Positions 6,794-13,593 of a stretch of DNA of 15,100 bases are shown here, one piece after another. How positions within the stretch are numbered: the first letter of the stretch is position 1; every line of letters starts with the position of its first letter. Under the pieces are notes generated by a model. It had not been told where the DNA came from. It worked only from the letters and a program-made list of their open reading frames with translations, and ran no database searches. The stretch lies in assembly GCA_937958365.1 (NCBI GenBank), contig CALFEW010001041.1, positions 1 to 15,100 of the forward strand, written 5' to 3'. A program made the translations under genes and the position numbers. This DNA is from an uncultured Chloroflexota bacterium. GTDB lineage: Bacteria; Chloroflexota; Anaerolineae; Promineifilales; Promineifilaceae.

Positions 6794-8449
6794 ATGGCTA
6801 CTTTTTATGATCAAGTTAAGGAAATGGGGTTTAAACAAGCCTTCGTTGCCAAAAGCGATGAAGTTGTAGAACGCATCACCGCCGGGATGAATGTCGGTGA
6901 TATCCGCTCTGCTTTGCGTGGCGACGAACCGCGTCGCCCCAATCCCCGACTGCGTCCCCACGCTGATGGTTTTTGGCTGCACATCCGCCCCAGCTTCTAC
7001 CACAACGAAATTACCCGTGTATATCCCACCTTTCACTTAGGTTGGTTATCAACCTTTATGTTCGTTTGGGAAACCATCACCGGTATTTTCTTGATGATTT
7101 TTTATACCCCCAGTCCCCAGTCTGCATATAGCAATATGTGGAATATCCTGGCGAATGTCCCCCTGGGGCAGTTGATGCGTAACATGCACCGATTGGGCGC
7201 CGAAGTGATGGTGCTTGTCGTCGCTTTGCATATGTTGCGAACGTTTATAACGGGTAGTTATAAGAAACCACGGCAGTTCACCTGGGTCACGGGTATGTTG
7301 TTGCTCGTTCTCACCTTGATGTTGAGCTTTAGCGGTTATTTGCTGCCCTGGGACCAGTTATCATACTGGGCTTTGACCGTGTTTCTCTCTGGGGCAGAAT
7401 CAGCCCCGGCCCCGGCCGTTGTAAACGAAAACATCCTGTTAATTCTACAAGGTGGTCCTTCACTGGGCGCTGGCGGTTTATTACGCTGGTATTTGCTCCA
7501 CGTGCTGCTAATGCCTTTGTTGATGGGGATTTTCTTCTTCGTGCATTATTACAAGGTCGTTTTGCACGGTTTTTCGCTGCCTCCCGGCCGTGAAGAAATC
7601 GGTGAAGACTCCGCCAAACGTGTTCCTAAAAATGAGCGCACGTATTTCATCCCAGATATTCTTACCAGCGAAGTGATGTGGACAGCTCTCCTCACCCTTT
7701 TCCTGGTAGCCGGTTCACTCTGGTTCTGGGATGCGCCGTTGGAACATCACGCCGATCCGGTTGTAACGCCGCTGCACGTGGTTGCGCCCTGGTACCTCTC
7801 ATGGTCTCAAGGCTGGCTGAAGTTGGCCCCCAAGACCGTCGTTATTGGTTTCATTCCTGCTTTGCTGGTGCTTTTTATCATCATGCCTTACTTTGAGGTT
7901 GGTAAGAGTCGCCGCTATGCGGATCGTCGTGTGGGTCTTAGCGTTTCCATGCTTTTTATTGCTTTCATGATGGTCTCTAACTGGATGGGAACACCAAGAT
8001 TCCGCGTACAATCTTCGGCGGATTTGGAAGTAGCTACCAAACTTCTCCCCGAAGAAGGCGTGAGTTCTTTGTTGGGTATTCCCCCGGAATTTTTATGGGA
8101 AGGGCAATATTTGCCGGGTGAAACTGTAGCTGAGAATCCACATCTGACCTATGGTTTGGAAGTCTTTGCCGAATTGATGGTGAAACATAGTTGTACAAAC
8201 TTCCCGGGTACAACAATTGGTGGCGTTGCTTTGGACAGTTGTGAAGCAGAGGACCACCGAATGCCTGATCCATACGCCACACTAACTATTCGGCAAGTCC
8301 AAGAAGGTTTAATGGAATTGGTCATTCATATTGATGCGCTCGATCCGGAAAATACAGATGAATACCTGTATAACCTGGATTGGGTAGGCTACCGCCATGC
8401 CGATTCCAACTATGAAGAAGAATGCTCTTTTATCAACAAGTCATGTTAA
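6794..8449 (+). CDS. Cytochrome b, fused b6/subunit IV type with C-terminal extension
   Basis: The membrane core of the quinol:cytochrome c complex, holding hemes bL and bH and the quinone sites. At 551 residues it is longer than usual (about 380-430). Seven membrane helices are visible at about 81-104, 134-152, 164-182, 232-254, 292-312, 347-367 and 379-398. Heme ligands are His132/His146 (14 apart) and His236/His251 (15 apart); the 15-residue step is typical of b6 rather than bc1 proteins, and the b6 and subunit-IV parts are one chain. The Qo-loop motif PEWY reads APWY (331-334), so its Glu is missing. The position of the b6 Cys that binds heme ci appears to be His81. Residues 399-551 form a hydrophilic extension with Cys467, 483, 544 and 551 and no heme motif. 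AGAAGGAG precedes the ATG. Confidence 0.93.
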   Translation: MATFYDQVKEMGFKQAFVAKSDEVVERITAGMNVGDIRSALRGDEPRRPNPRLRPHADGFWLHIRPSFYHNEITRVYPTFHLGWLSTFMFVWETITGIFLMIFYTPSPQSAYSNMWNILANVPLGQLMRNMHRLGAEVMVLVVALHMLRTFITGSYKKPRQFTWVTGMLLLVLTLMLSFSGYLLPWDQLSYWALTVFLSGAESAPAPAVVNENILLILQGGPSLGAGGLLRWYLLHVLLMPLLMGIFFFVHYYKVVLHGFSLPPGREEIGEDSAKRVPKNERTYFIPDILTSEVMWTALLTLFLVAGSLWFWDAPLEHHADPVVTPLHVVAPWYLSWSQGWLKLAPKTVVIGFIPALLVLFIIMPYFEVGKSRRYADRRVGLSVSMLFIAFMMVSNWMGTPRFRVQSSADLEVATKLLPEEGVSSLLGIPPEFLWEGQYLPGETVAENPHLTYGLEVFAELMVKHSCTNFPGTTIGGVALDSCEAEDHRMPDPYATLTIRQVQEGLMELVIHIDALDPENTDEYLYNLDWVGYRHADSNYEEECSFINKSC

Positions 8450-8524
8450 CCGGCAAGAGAGTTTGTAACTTACCGGCTGATTTGAAATGAGAGATGCACG
8501 CATGACTCAAAAGGACAAGCACCC

Positions 8525-9379
8525 ATGCAAATAAAAGTTGCTATTGGAACCATAGCTTTCATGCTAACAATGGTTGTTTTTGGATACACGGCCTTGCGAG
8601 AGCCAGCACGTCTGGAGCGTTTTACGGCCGCAGAACAGGCGCGTTCGATAGAAACCGGCGCTCACCTTTATCAGGCAAACTGCTCGAACTGCCACGGCGT
8701 CAACGGGTTGTCAGAAGAATGTTACGACTTAGGGTCTGGCGAACAAATTGGCTGCATTGGTCTGGTACTCAACAACCGGGCTTTGCTGTGCGGCGATACA
8801 ACCGACCGGATGATTGCCATGAACTGGCAAGGCACGAAGGAAGGCTTTGTTCGCAGCACGGTTTCTTCGGGTCGTCCAGGCACGGAAATGCCGACCTGGT
8901 CAGAACAGTTTGGCGGCCCATTGCGTGACGATCAGGTTCGCAACATTGTGGCTTACGTGATGAATTTTGAAACGGAAGAGCTTTGCAGCGGTGAGGTGAT
9001 CCGTTTTGACTGGCCGGAAAGCGTAGACGATCTGCTGGTTCAGTTCCCAGAAGGTGACGCTGCCAACGGTAAGGCTTTGTTTGTTACTTATGGCTGCTCT
9101 GGCTGCCATGGTGTACCGGATGAAGGCGTCGCGGCGGCGGTAGGTCCGGATCAAGCTAACTTGCGCGAAGTAGCGGCTACCCGTATTGAGGGTGTCACAG
9201 GACTGCAATATGTGTACGAGTCTATTTTGTCCCCAAGTGACTTTATTGTGCCGGAATGTCCGAGTGGGCCTTGCACTGGCCCGCCAAGCGCTATGACGGC
9301 TAATTTCGGGGAACGCATGGCTGTTAGCCCCGGAGACATGGTAGATATTTTTGCCTATCTCAATCTGTTGGACGAATAA
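8525..9379 (+). CDS. Membrane-anchored diheme cytochrome c of the bc complex
   Basis: The likely electron acceptor of the Rieske protein, passing electrons on to a soluble carrier or oxidase. The 284-residue protein has an N-terminal anchor (about 4-22) and two class I cytochrome c domains: CSNCH (53-57) with a probable axial Met122 in GTEMP, and CSGCH (191-195) with Met257 or Met265 as candidates. Each CXXCH is preceded by an amphipathic helix (GAHLYQANC; NGKALFVTYGC), as in monoheme domains. Six more cysteines (66, 77, 89, 154, 245, 250) lie outside the heme motifs and suggest disulfides in an extracytoplasmic protein. AAAAGGA is 9 bases before the ATG. It is last in the operon and closes with a strong terminator. 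The two-heme form plays the part of cytochrome c1 or f but is unrelated to cytochrome f. Confidence 0.92.
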   Translation: MQIKVAIGTIAFMLTMVVFGYTALREPARLERFTAAEQARSIETGAHLYQANCSNCHGVNGLSEECYDLGSGEQIGCIGLVLNNRALLCGDTTDRMIAMNWQGTKEGFVRSTVSSGRPGTEMPTWSEQFGGPLRDDQVRNIVAYVMNFETEELCSGEVIRFDWPESVDDLLVQFPEGDAANGKALFVTYGCSGCHGVPDEGVAAAVGPDQANLREVAATRIEGVTGLQYVYESILSPSDFIVPECPSGPCTGPPSAMTANFGERMAVSPGDMVDIFAYLNLLDE

Positions 9380-9402
9380 AAATCGTCTTCGTGTGATGAA
9401 AT

Positions 9403-9432
9403 AAAAAAACCCGGCATTTGCCGGGTTTTTTT
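9403..9432. terminator. Bidirectional intrinsic terminator after the bc operon
   Basis: A 14-bp perfect stem has arms AAAAAAACCCGGCA (9403-9416) and TGCCGGGTTTTTTT (9419-9432). It has an A-tract on one side and a T-tract on the other, so it can stop both the bc operon and the minus-strand gene ending at 9609. Confidence 0.93.
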
Positions 9433-9470
9433 GTTGCACTACCTTTGCACTTTTAAGAAATGGGTTAAAA

Positions 9471-9569
9471 AATGGGACGCGGATTTTCGCGGATGCGGCG
9501 GATAAACGCTGTTTGTGATCGTTTTTATCCGCGAATATCGGCCGCATCGGCGTTTATCCGCGTCCCATT
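9471..9569. repeat. Imperfect 99-bp palindrome, REP/MITE-like intergenic repeat
   Basis: The ends are a perfect 14-bp inverted repeat AATGGGACGCGGAT (9471-9484) / ATCCGCGTCCCATT (9556-9569). Between them GCGGAT recurs in the left half and ATCCGC in the right half, and GATGCGGCGGATA on the left matches GATGCGGCCGATA read from the right, so the whole unit folds back on itself. It codes for nothing, has no transposase, and lies in the gap between convergent genes, where mobile hairpin repeats usually settle. Copy number cannot be known from one window. Confidence 0.68.
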
Positions 9570-9608
9570 CATCAATCTGCAAACATAGTGTTGTTGGGAA
9601 GCGACTGC

Positions 9609-10544
9609 TTATTTGCCTTTAACGGCCGTTCCGCAGTTGCGGCAAAATTGGTCGCCGGTCTGGAGGGGGCGGCCACATTCATGGCAATAGCGTGCGGCCG
9701 ATTTTTTCGGAGCGACGGCGGCCGGGCCAGATTTGTTGACTTTGCTGCGGTTGGGTTGGGGTTTGCGCGTTTTTGTTTGGGTACGCTGCGTGGCTACGAC
9801 CCAGGTTAGGGCAACGGCCGCTACCACGATGGCGGCCACGCTGAGGAGCAGTATCCAGTTGATAGGAGACTCATCAGCAGTTGAAGCGTCTGGAGGGGCA
9901 ACGGCCGTTTCCGTCTCATTCCCACTGTCCACCACCGGCAAATTCTCCGTCGAAAGCTGTGGACTGTTCATGGTGTAATTAAAACTTACGGTCAATGGCT
10001 TGCCGCCGGGGACAGCCTGGTTGGGAAGCGTGTGGTAGGTAAATCCATCGGTGCTGCTTTGGGCGACGGCAACGGCCGTTGGCTGTGTCGCCAGATCTGT
10101 GGCGGCTACCGGCTGCTGCACCGCCAAAAGCATCTCATCTACGGAAGTTGACGAGAGCCAGGTAAACGTAAACGACCGCGAACTGTCTACGGCCGTATAA
10201 GGCAAGTAATACTCCACGCGAAAGCGCGTCTCGGGGAGGGTCATACGCAGTTGGTTGCCTTCCGTGGTGTACACCACGTCATCAATCATTCCGCCATCTT
10301 GCGTGATCCGGGCCACGACGTGTACCGAGGCATCGGCCGGCAGCGGAATTGTTACTTCGGCGGGCAAGGCTGTCCCTTCCGGCAATGTCCCGGTCAGCAG
10401 AACCAGCACACTGCTCTGATCATAATCCGGCCAGAAATCAATCACCAACTGCGACAACGTACTTACCGGCGTTTGGGCGTGTACGCTCAGCGTGGAAACA
10501 AGCAATAACAAACTCACGAGAATAAAGCGGGCGATTTTGCTCAT
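9609..10544 (-). CDS. Secreted membrane-anchored protein with C-terminal zinc ribbon
   Basis: Function unknown. The 311-residue protein starts with a signal peptide (about 1-23, ending SVHAQ) and has a beta-rich extracytoplasmic region (about 25-200) with Thr/Val-rich strands, then a Ser/Thr/Glu/Asp/Pro-rich linker. A membrane helix spans 228-251 (starting INWILLLSVAAIVV). A Lys/Arg-rich cytoplasmic stretch (252-285) follows, and a four-Cys zinc ribbon (YCHECG…FCRNCGT; Cys287, 290, 301, 304) ends the protein. This puts a large sensor-like domain outside and a small metal-binding domain inside. It has four exact ACGGCCGT copies (9622, 9901, 10072, 10189), each coding Thr-Ala-Val. It lies 52 bases after the other zinc-ribbon gene on the same strand and is probably its operon partner. 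Confidence 0.82.
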   Translation of the reverse strand: MSKIARFILVSLLLLVSTLSVHAQTPVSTLSQLVIDFWPDYDQSSVLVLLTGTLPEGTALPAEVTIPLPADASVHVVARITQDGGMIDDVVYTTEGNQLRMTLPETRFRVEYYLPYTAVDSSRSFTFTWLSSTSVDEMLLAVQQPVAATDLATQPTAVAVAQSSTDGFTYHTLPNQAVPGGKPLTVSFNYTMNSPQLSTENLPVVDSGNETETAVAPPDASTADESPINWILLLSVAAIVVAAVALTWVVATQRTQTKTRKPQPNRSKVNKSGPAAVAPKKSAARYCHECGRPLQTGDQFCRNCGTAVKGK

Positions 10545-10596
10545 AACGTAGACGACTCTCTTTAAGGATGGTTTATTCGGTCAAGCAAAGATTGAC

Positions 10597-10896
10597 TCAG
10601 GCGCGACCGCGCAGCCGAACGCGATTGGCCCGACAATGAGGGCATTCCATCTCCACATACTCGCGGCCGCAAGTTCGGCAGGTGCGCGTTTCTACCGGAC
10701 GCTCGTCGGCTAATGAACCGAGGACGAGGACCAGGTCTTCTCCCTGGTGTTTTTCCAGCCAGGTCAGCAGATCGTGTTCGCCAATGCGCCAACGGCCGTC
10801 GCCCATCTGCTGCAACACCCCGCTCATCACCTCAAGCTCCATCTCATACGCCGCCGCTGCCAGTTTATAGATGGCCGCTCGCCTCATTGCCGACAT
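10597..10896 (-). CDS. Small zinc-ribbon protein of unknown function
   Basis: A 99-residue cytosolic protein with no membrane segment. The N-terminal half is helical (MRRAAIYKLAAAAYEMELEV, 4-23). The middle part resembles a compact alpha/beta unit (DGRWRIGEHDLLTWLEKHQG). The C-terminal part is a zinc ribbon, CRTCGREYVEMECPHC, with Cys73, 76, 85 and 88, and a basic tail (RVRLRGRA) that could touch nucleic acid. AAAGGA lies a few bases before ATG 10896; ATG at 10887 is a possible later start. It is upstream of the anchored zinc-ribbon gene and divergent from the tandem paralogs. I do not recognise a named family. Confidence 0.72.
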   Translation of the reverse strand: MSAMRRAAIYKLAAAAYEMELEVMSGVLQQMGDGRWRIGEHDLLTWLEKHQGEDLVLVLGSLADERPVETRTCRTCGREYVEMECPHCRANRVRLRGRA

Positions 10897-10913
10897 AAGA
10901 AAGTCCTTTACCC

Positions 10914-10942
10914 TTGCCTGTCTGATTTTCGTGGCCTATTAT
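10914..10942 (+). promoter_or_regulatory. Possible promoter for the tandem paralog genes
   Basis: TTGCCT (10914-10919), a 17-base spacer and TATTAT (10937-10942), about 100 bases before the ATG at 11046. The same site read on the other strand contains a consensus TATAAT (10943-10938) facing the zinc-ribbon gene at 10896, but without a clear -35 box. A divergent promoter pair sharing one A/T box is plausible. Confidence 0.35.
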
Positions 10943-11045
10943 ACCCGATGGGGCCACAAGGCACTGACGGCAGCGCGCTTCTTAATCTGGTGACAAGAAT
11001 CGCATTGCCCACTATTCATGAACCTGTACGTAAAAGGAGGCAAGC

Positions 11046-11621
11046 ATGTCCACAGGACGCAAAAAGCTTGAGCGAGATCTGGTCATTTTGACGGCAATGG
11101 CGGAAGGCATGGCCGATTACCTGAAAAGCGACATTTTGTTTGGAAAATTATCGGATAACAGCATGCCCATGTTGACGTTGGGCGGTTATCTCATGCGTGA
11201 ACACCGGCTGTTAAGTTTGACCGACTTACTATCATCGGCAGAACAGGCGCAGCTAGAAACGGCCGTCTGGCAATTTAATTCAGCGCTCATCGAGAAAATT
11301 ATTCGCCTGGAAACCAAAGGTCGCAAGGAATTGGATGCCCGTCTGCGCCAGATGGAAGAGTATTTGCGCGATTTGCAAAACAAAAAAGGGGCCGGGATGA
11401 ATTACGAAACGGCCGTTGAACCCCGCGTCATGATAGCGGCCCTGATCCACAAACTGGAAATGGCCCCTTACCAGCTCGATGAGCGCGTCTTGCAGCAGGT
11501 GGATTTGCTCGATCGCCATTTGCGCCGCCGCTGGTCGCCCGGTGACTTCATCTGGCCTGAAGAATGGCAGCCGGCTTATCCCCAGATTGATTATTGGTGG
11601 CTGTACGGCCGTCCCACGTAA
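11046..11621 (+). CDS. Protein of unknown function, first of two tandem paralogs
   Basis: A 191-residue soluble, mainly alpha-helical protein with no signal peptide, no membrane helix and no metal motif. It shares about 40% identity by eye with the next gene over its full length. Shared landmarks are YLxSD (25-29), MP-LT-GG-LMR (40-51), RLL (54-56), FN--L-E---R-E (77-89), EL-ARLR (95-101), a PYQL segment (141-144), LRR-W--G-FI-P--WQ-AYP and the closing YWWLYG-P. The aromatic end is the most conserved part. A strong ribosome binding site AAAGGAGG lies 7 bases before the ATG. It has three ACGGCCGT copies (11259, 11409, 11605). I do not recognise the family; the pattern suggests a helical bundle, possibly a binding or scaffold protein, but nothing catalytic is visible. 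Confidence 0.75.
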   Translation: MSTGRKKLERDLVILTAMAEGMADYLKSDILFGKLSDNSMPMLTLGGYLMREHRLLSLTDLLSSAEQAQLETAVWQFNSALIEKIIRLETKGRKELDARLRQMEEYLRDLQNKKGAGMNYETAVEPRVMIAALIHKLEMAPYQLDERVLQQVDLLDRHLRRRWSPGDFIWPEEWQPAYPQIDYWWLYGRPT

Positions 11622-11652
11622 CTGAGGTATTGCCTGATATGACAAAATGCAC

Positions 11653-11682
11653 TTGACGCCCATCATCCCCCCTGATTATCAT
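11653..11682 (+). promoter_or_regulatory. Possible promoter of the second paralog
   Basis: TTGACG (11653-11658), an 18-base spacer and TATCAT (11677-11682). The -10 box lies within a perfect 14-bp palindrome (11675-11688), a likely operator. It argues against translation from the in-frame ATG at 11647. Confidence 0.42.
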
Positions 11683-11688
11683 GATAAT
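11675..11688. promoter_or_regulatory. Perfect palindrome ATTATCATGATAAT, candidate operator
   Basis: A 14-bp sequence identical to its reverse complement, overlapping the -10 region of the second paralog and 30 bases before its ATG. The position suits a dimeric repressor; none is identified in the window. Confidence 0.45.
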
Positions 11689-11718
11689 AGAGAAGTAAAA
11701 ATCAAAAGGGGGTCAGCC

Positions 11719-12303
11719 ATGAGCGAAATATTGGACGTTTTAACTCAGGATTTGCGAGTTCTCGAAGTAATGGTTTCCCAGATGGAAGCTTACCTGGCCA
11801 GCGACGCCACCCATTGGCCGATCAACCAGGAAGGTATGCCCCCAAAGTTAACGATTGGGGGATGTTTAATGCGCCAGGCGCGATTGTTGGCCTTGCAGCA
11901 CCATCTTTCCTTGCCCCAACGAGCACAACTCAATGCGGCCATCGAGGCATTCAATGCGCTCTTAAAAGAAAACGTAGTCCGTTTTGAAAACCGCGCCCAC
12001 GACGAACTGCACGCTCGCCTGCGAGAGTGGACAACGTACTTGCGCAACGCCACCAGCCACATGGCTACCGAACAAGAACATTATGCCGGCACGGCAGATA
12101 CACGGCTGGTCATGGCCGCGCTGATGGACAAATTACAAACGCCGCCTTATCAACTTAGCCCACAAATAGCCGAAGACGTGGCCCACATGGACAATTATTT
12201 AAGGCGGCAGTGGCAGGCTGGTGAATTTATCTTACCGCTGGTGTGGCAAGAAGCTTATCCGGAGAGCAAATATTGGTGGCTTTATGGTCACCCGCGTAAA
12301 TAA
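11719..12303 (+). CDS. Protein of unknown function, second of two tandem paralogs
   Basis: A 194-residue soluble helical protein, paralogous to the preceding gene along its whole length with the same start (MS-----L--DL--L--M) and the same YWWLYG-P end. It is followed by a short Arg-Lys tail. The frame is open further back to an ATG at 11647, but AAAAGGGGG (11704-11712) lies 6 bases before ATG 11719, the paralog alignment begins there, and a promoter-like palindrome sits in between, so 11719 is chosen. Unlike its partner it has no ACGGCCGT copy, so the two genes have drifted apart in nucleotide features as well as in sequence. The spacing of 97 bases and own promoter allow separate control. 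A hairpin terminator follows. No function can be assigned. Confidence 0.75.
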   Translation: MSEILDVLTQDLRVLEVMVSQMEAYLASDATHWPINQEGMPPKLTIGGCLMRQARLLALQHHLSLPQRAQLNAAIEAFNALLKENVVRFENRAHDELHARLREWTTYLRNATSHMATEQEHYAGTADTRLVMAALMDKLQTPPYQLSPQIAEDVAHMDNYLRRQWQAGEFILPLVWQEAYPESKYWWLYGHPRK

Positions 12304-12337
12304 TCCCGATGGTACGTTGGGGAAGTCTGAGCATGAC

Positions 12338-12380
12338 GTGGGGATTGGTTGTGTACAGCCGCCAATCCCCACATTTGTTT
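12338..12380 (+). terminator. Terminator after the paralog pair
   Basis: An 11-bp perfect stem GTGGGGATTGG (12338-12348) / CCAATCCCCAC (12362-12372) with a 13-base loop, followed by the T-rich ATTTGTTT. No T-run follows on the minus strand, so it mainly serves the plus-strand gene but also lies 7 bases past the stop of the convergent oxidoreductase. Confidence 0.7.
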
Positions 12381-13569
12381 ATGAAGCGCCTTTGAGGGCG
12401 TCGCCCAGAAAAACTTCGGGCGGAGTCACCGGTTTGTAGTCCGGGTTGCCCCAAGGGGTGAAGCGAATGACAAAGTTGGCTACCTGCCAGCCCAATCTGA
12501 TGACCAATGGATGGTGTGCCCTGTAGGCAATGTGCGCCAGACGGGTGCGCAGGTCTAGCTGTCTGAACAACGGATCGGCGAGAAGGTTTTGGCGGTAGGC
12601 GGCATAACTGAAGTCGTGCCGGGCAAAGGCGTTCTGGATGGTTTGGGCAGCCACACGGCCGTAACCGAGGGCAAAAGAGATGCCTTCACCCATCAGTGGG
12701 TCGGCCCCGGCAGCGTCGCCGACTAACAAGACGCGGGGCATGGCAAAACGGCCGTTCCTGTCCCACCAACGAATTGGATGCCCTTTTAACTGGTAATCGT
12801 CCAGGTCGCGCTGCCGGTCGGCCAGGGATTCGTGCAGTGTGGTTTTCAGGTCGGCTTTCGGCCTTTCTGGGCGCGCCCGGCTGTCGAACAAACCGCGATT
12901 CATAAACGGCCGTCCCCCCACGTAACTGGGAAAGTCCCAATAATACCCTTGCAACCCATAGTCCGACATTTGCGAAAAATCAAATATCGCCACTCGATTC
13001 TGGAATAGGGGGTCCTGCTGGGCGTTCTCCGGCGTCAGCACTTCAACGAGCCGCGCCACCCGTGACTCGTCGTCCCATTTCAGGGCGCGCCGCACAAAAC
13101 TGCGCGAGCCATCTGCCCCCACCAACGTTTTGGCGTGAAACGTTGCTTTCTCGGTGACGATTTCTACATAATCGTCGTGCGGGGTGATCTGTTTGACGCC
13201 TTCCCCTTGCCGCACCGTCACGCCTTGTTTCTCGCAGGTCTGTACCAGCCAATGGTCAAATTCATCCCGACGCACAATGGTAAACACCGGATTGGCATGG
13301 AACGAATAACTTTTATCCCGATAAATCAACCGCGCTTCGCGCACGTCAAAATGGCGTGGCTCCAACGTCAGGCCCAGGCGCGAAAGGACATTGCGCCCCA
13401 TGTGGGTGATGCCACCCCCACACAGTTTTTCGCGGGGATGAATGGCCTTATCCACGACGACAATCCGGTTGGCCCAGCCCGGATCACTCTTTACCAGATG
13501 CAGCGCGGTTGATGTGCCTGATGGTCCCGACCCCACGATCAAAACGTCAACGTGCTGTATCTCTGACAT
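12379..13569 (-). CDS. FAD-dependent oxidoreductase, geranylgeranyl reductase-like
   Basis: A flavoprotein of the group that includes geranylgeranyl reductases and related FAD monooxygenase-fold enzymes; 396 residues, normal for the group. Visible motifs are the dinucleotide-binding GSGPSG (13-18), the KLCGGGI segment (48-54) that marks geranylgeranyl reductases with its conserved Cys50, the second FAD motif GADGSRS (151-157), and LLVGDAAGADPLMGEGISFA (281-300), which contacts the flavin ribose and phosphates. The C-terminal helical part contains hydrophobic stretches and may associate with the membrane. The usual substrates are prenyl chains of lipids, quinones or chlorophyll; no pigment or archaeal lipid genes are nearby, so saturation of a menaquinone or lipid side chain is a guess. 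GGAGGG lies about 11 bases before the ATG. Three ACGGCCGT copies occur (12655, 12748, 12906). Confidence 0.85.
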   Translation of the reverse strand: MSEIQHVDVLIVGSGPSGTSTALHLVKSDPGWANRIVVVDKAIHPREKLCGGGITHMGRNVLSRLGLTLEPRHFDVREARLIYRDKSYSFHANPVFTIVRRDEFDHWLVQTCEKQGVTVRQGEGVKQITPHDDYVEIVTEKATFHAKTLVGADGSRSFVRRALKWDDESRVARLVEVLTPENAQQDPLFQNRVAIFDFSQMSDYGLQGYYWDFPSYVGGRPFMNRGLFDSRARPERPKADLKTTLHESLADRQRDLDDYQLKGHPIRWWDRNGRFAMPRVLLVGDAAGADPLMGEGISFALGYGRVAAQTIQNAFARHDFSYAAYRQNLLADPLFRQLDLRTRLAHIAYRAHHPLVIRLGWQVANFVIRFTPWGNPDYKPVTPPEVFLGDALKGAS

Positions 13570-13593
13570 ATCTGTCTGTTCCCTCCATCAAAG

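Noticed and set aside
8450..8476. Inverted pair CCGGCAAG/CTTACCGG between cytochrome b and cytochrome c genes.
   Set aside because: Short stem with an internal mismatch and no T-run; too weak to call a regulatory element.
8502..8534. Ten-residue open frame ATG…TAA overlapping the start of the diheme cytochrome c gene, a possible leader peptide.
   Set aside because: No good ribosome binding site of its own, and its bases coincide with the cytochrome c ribosome binding site; chance is sufficient.
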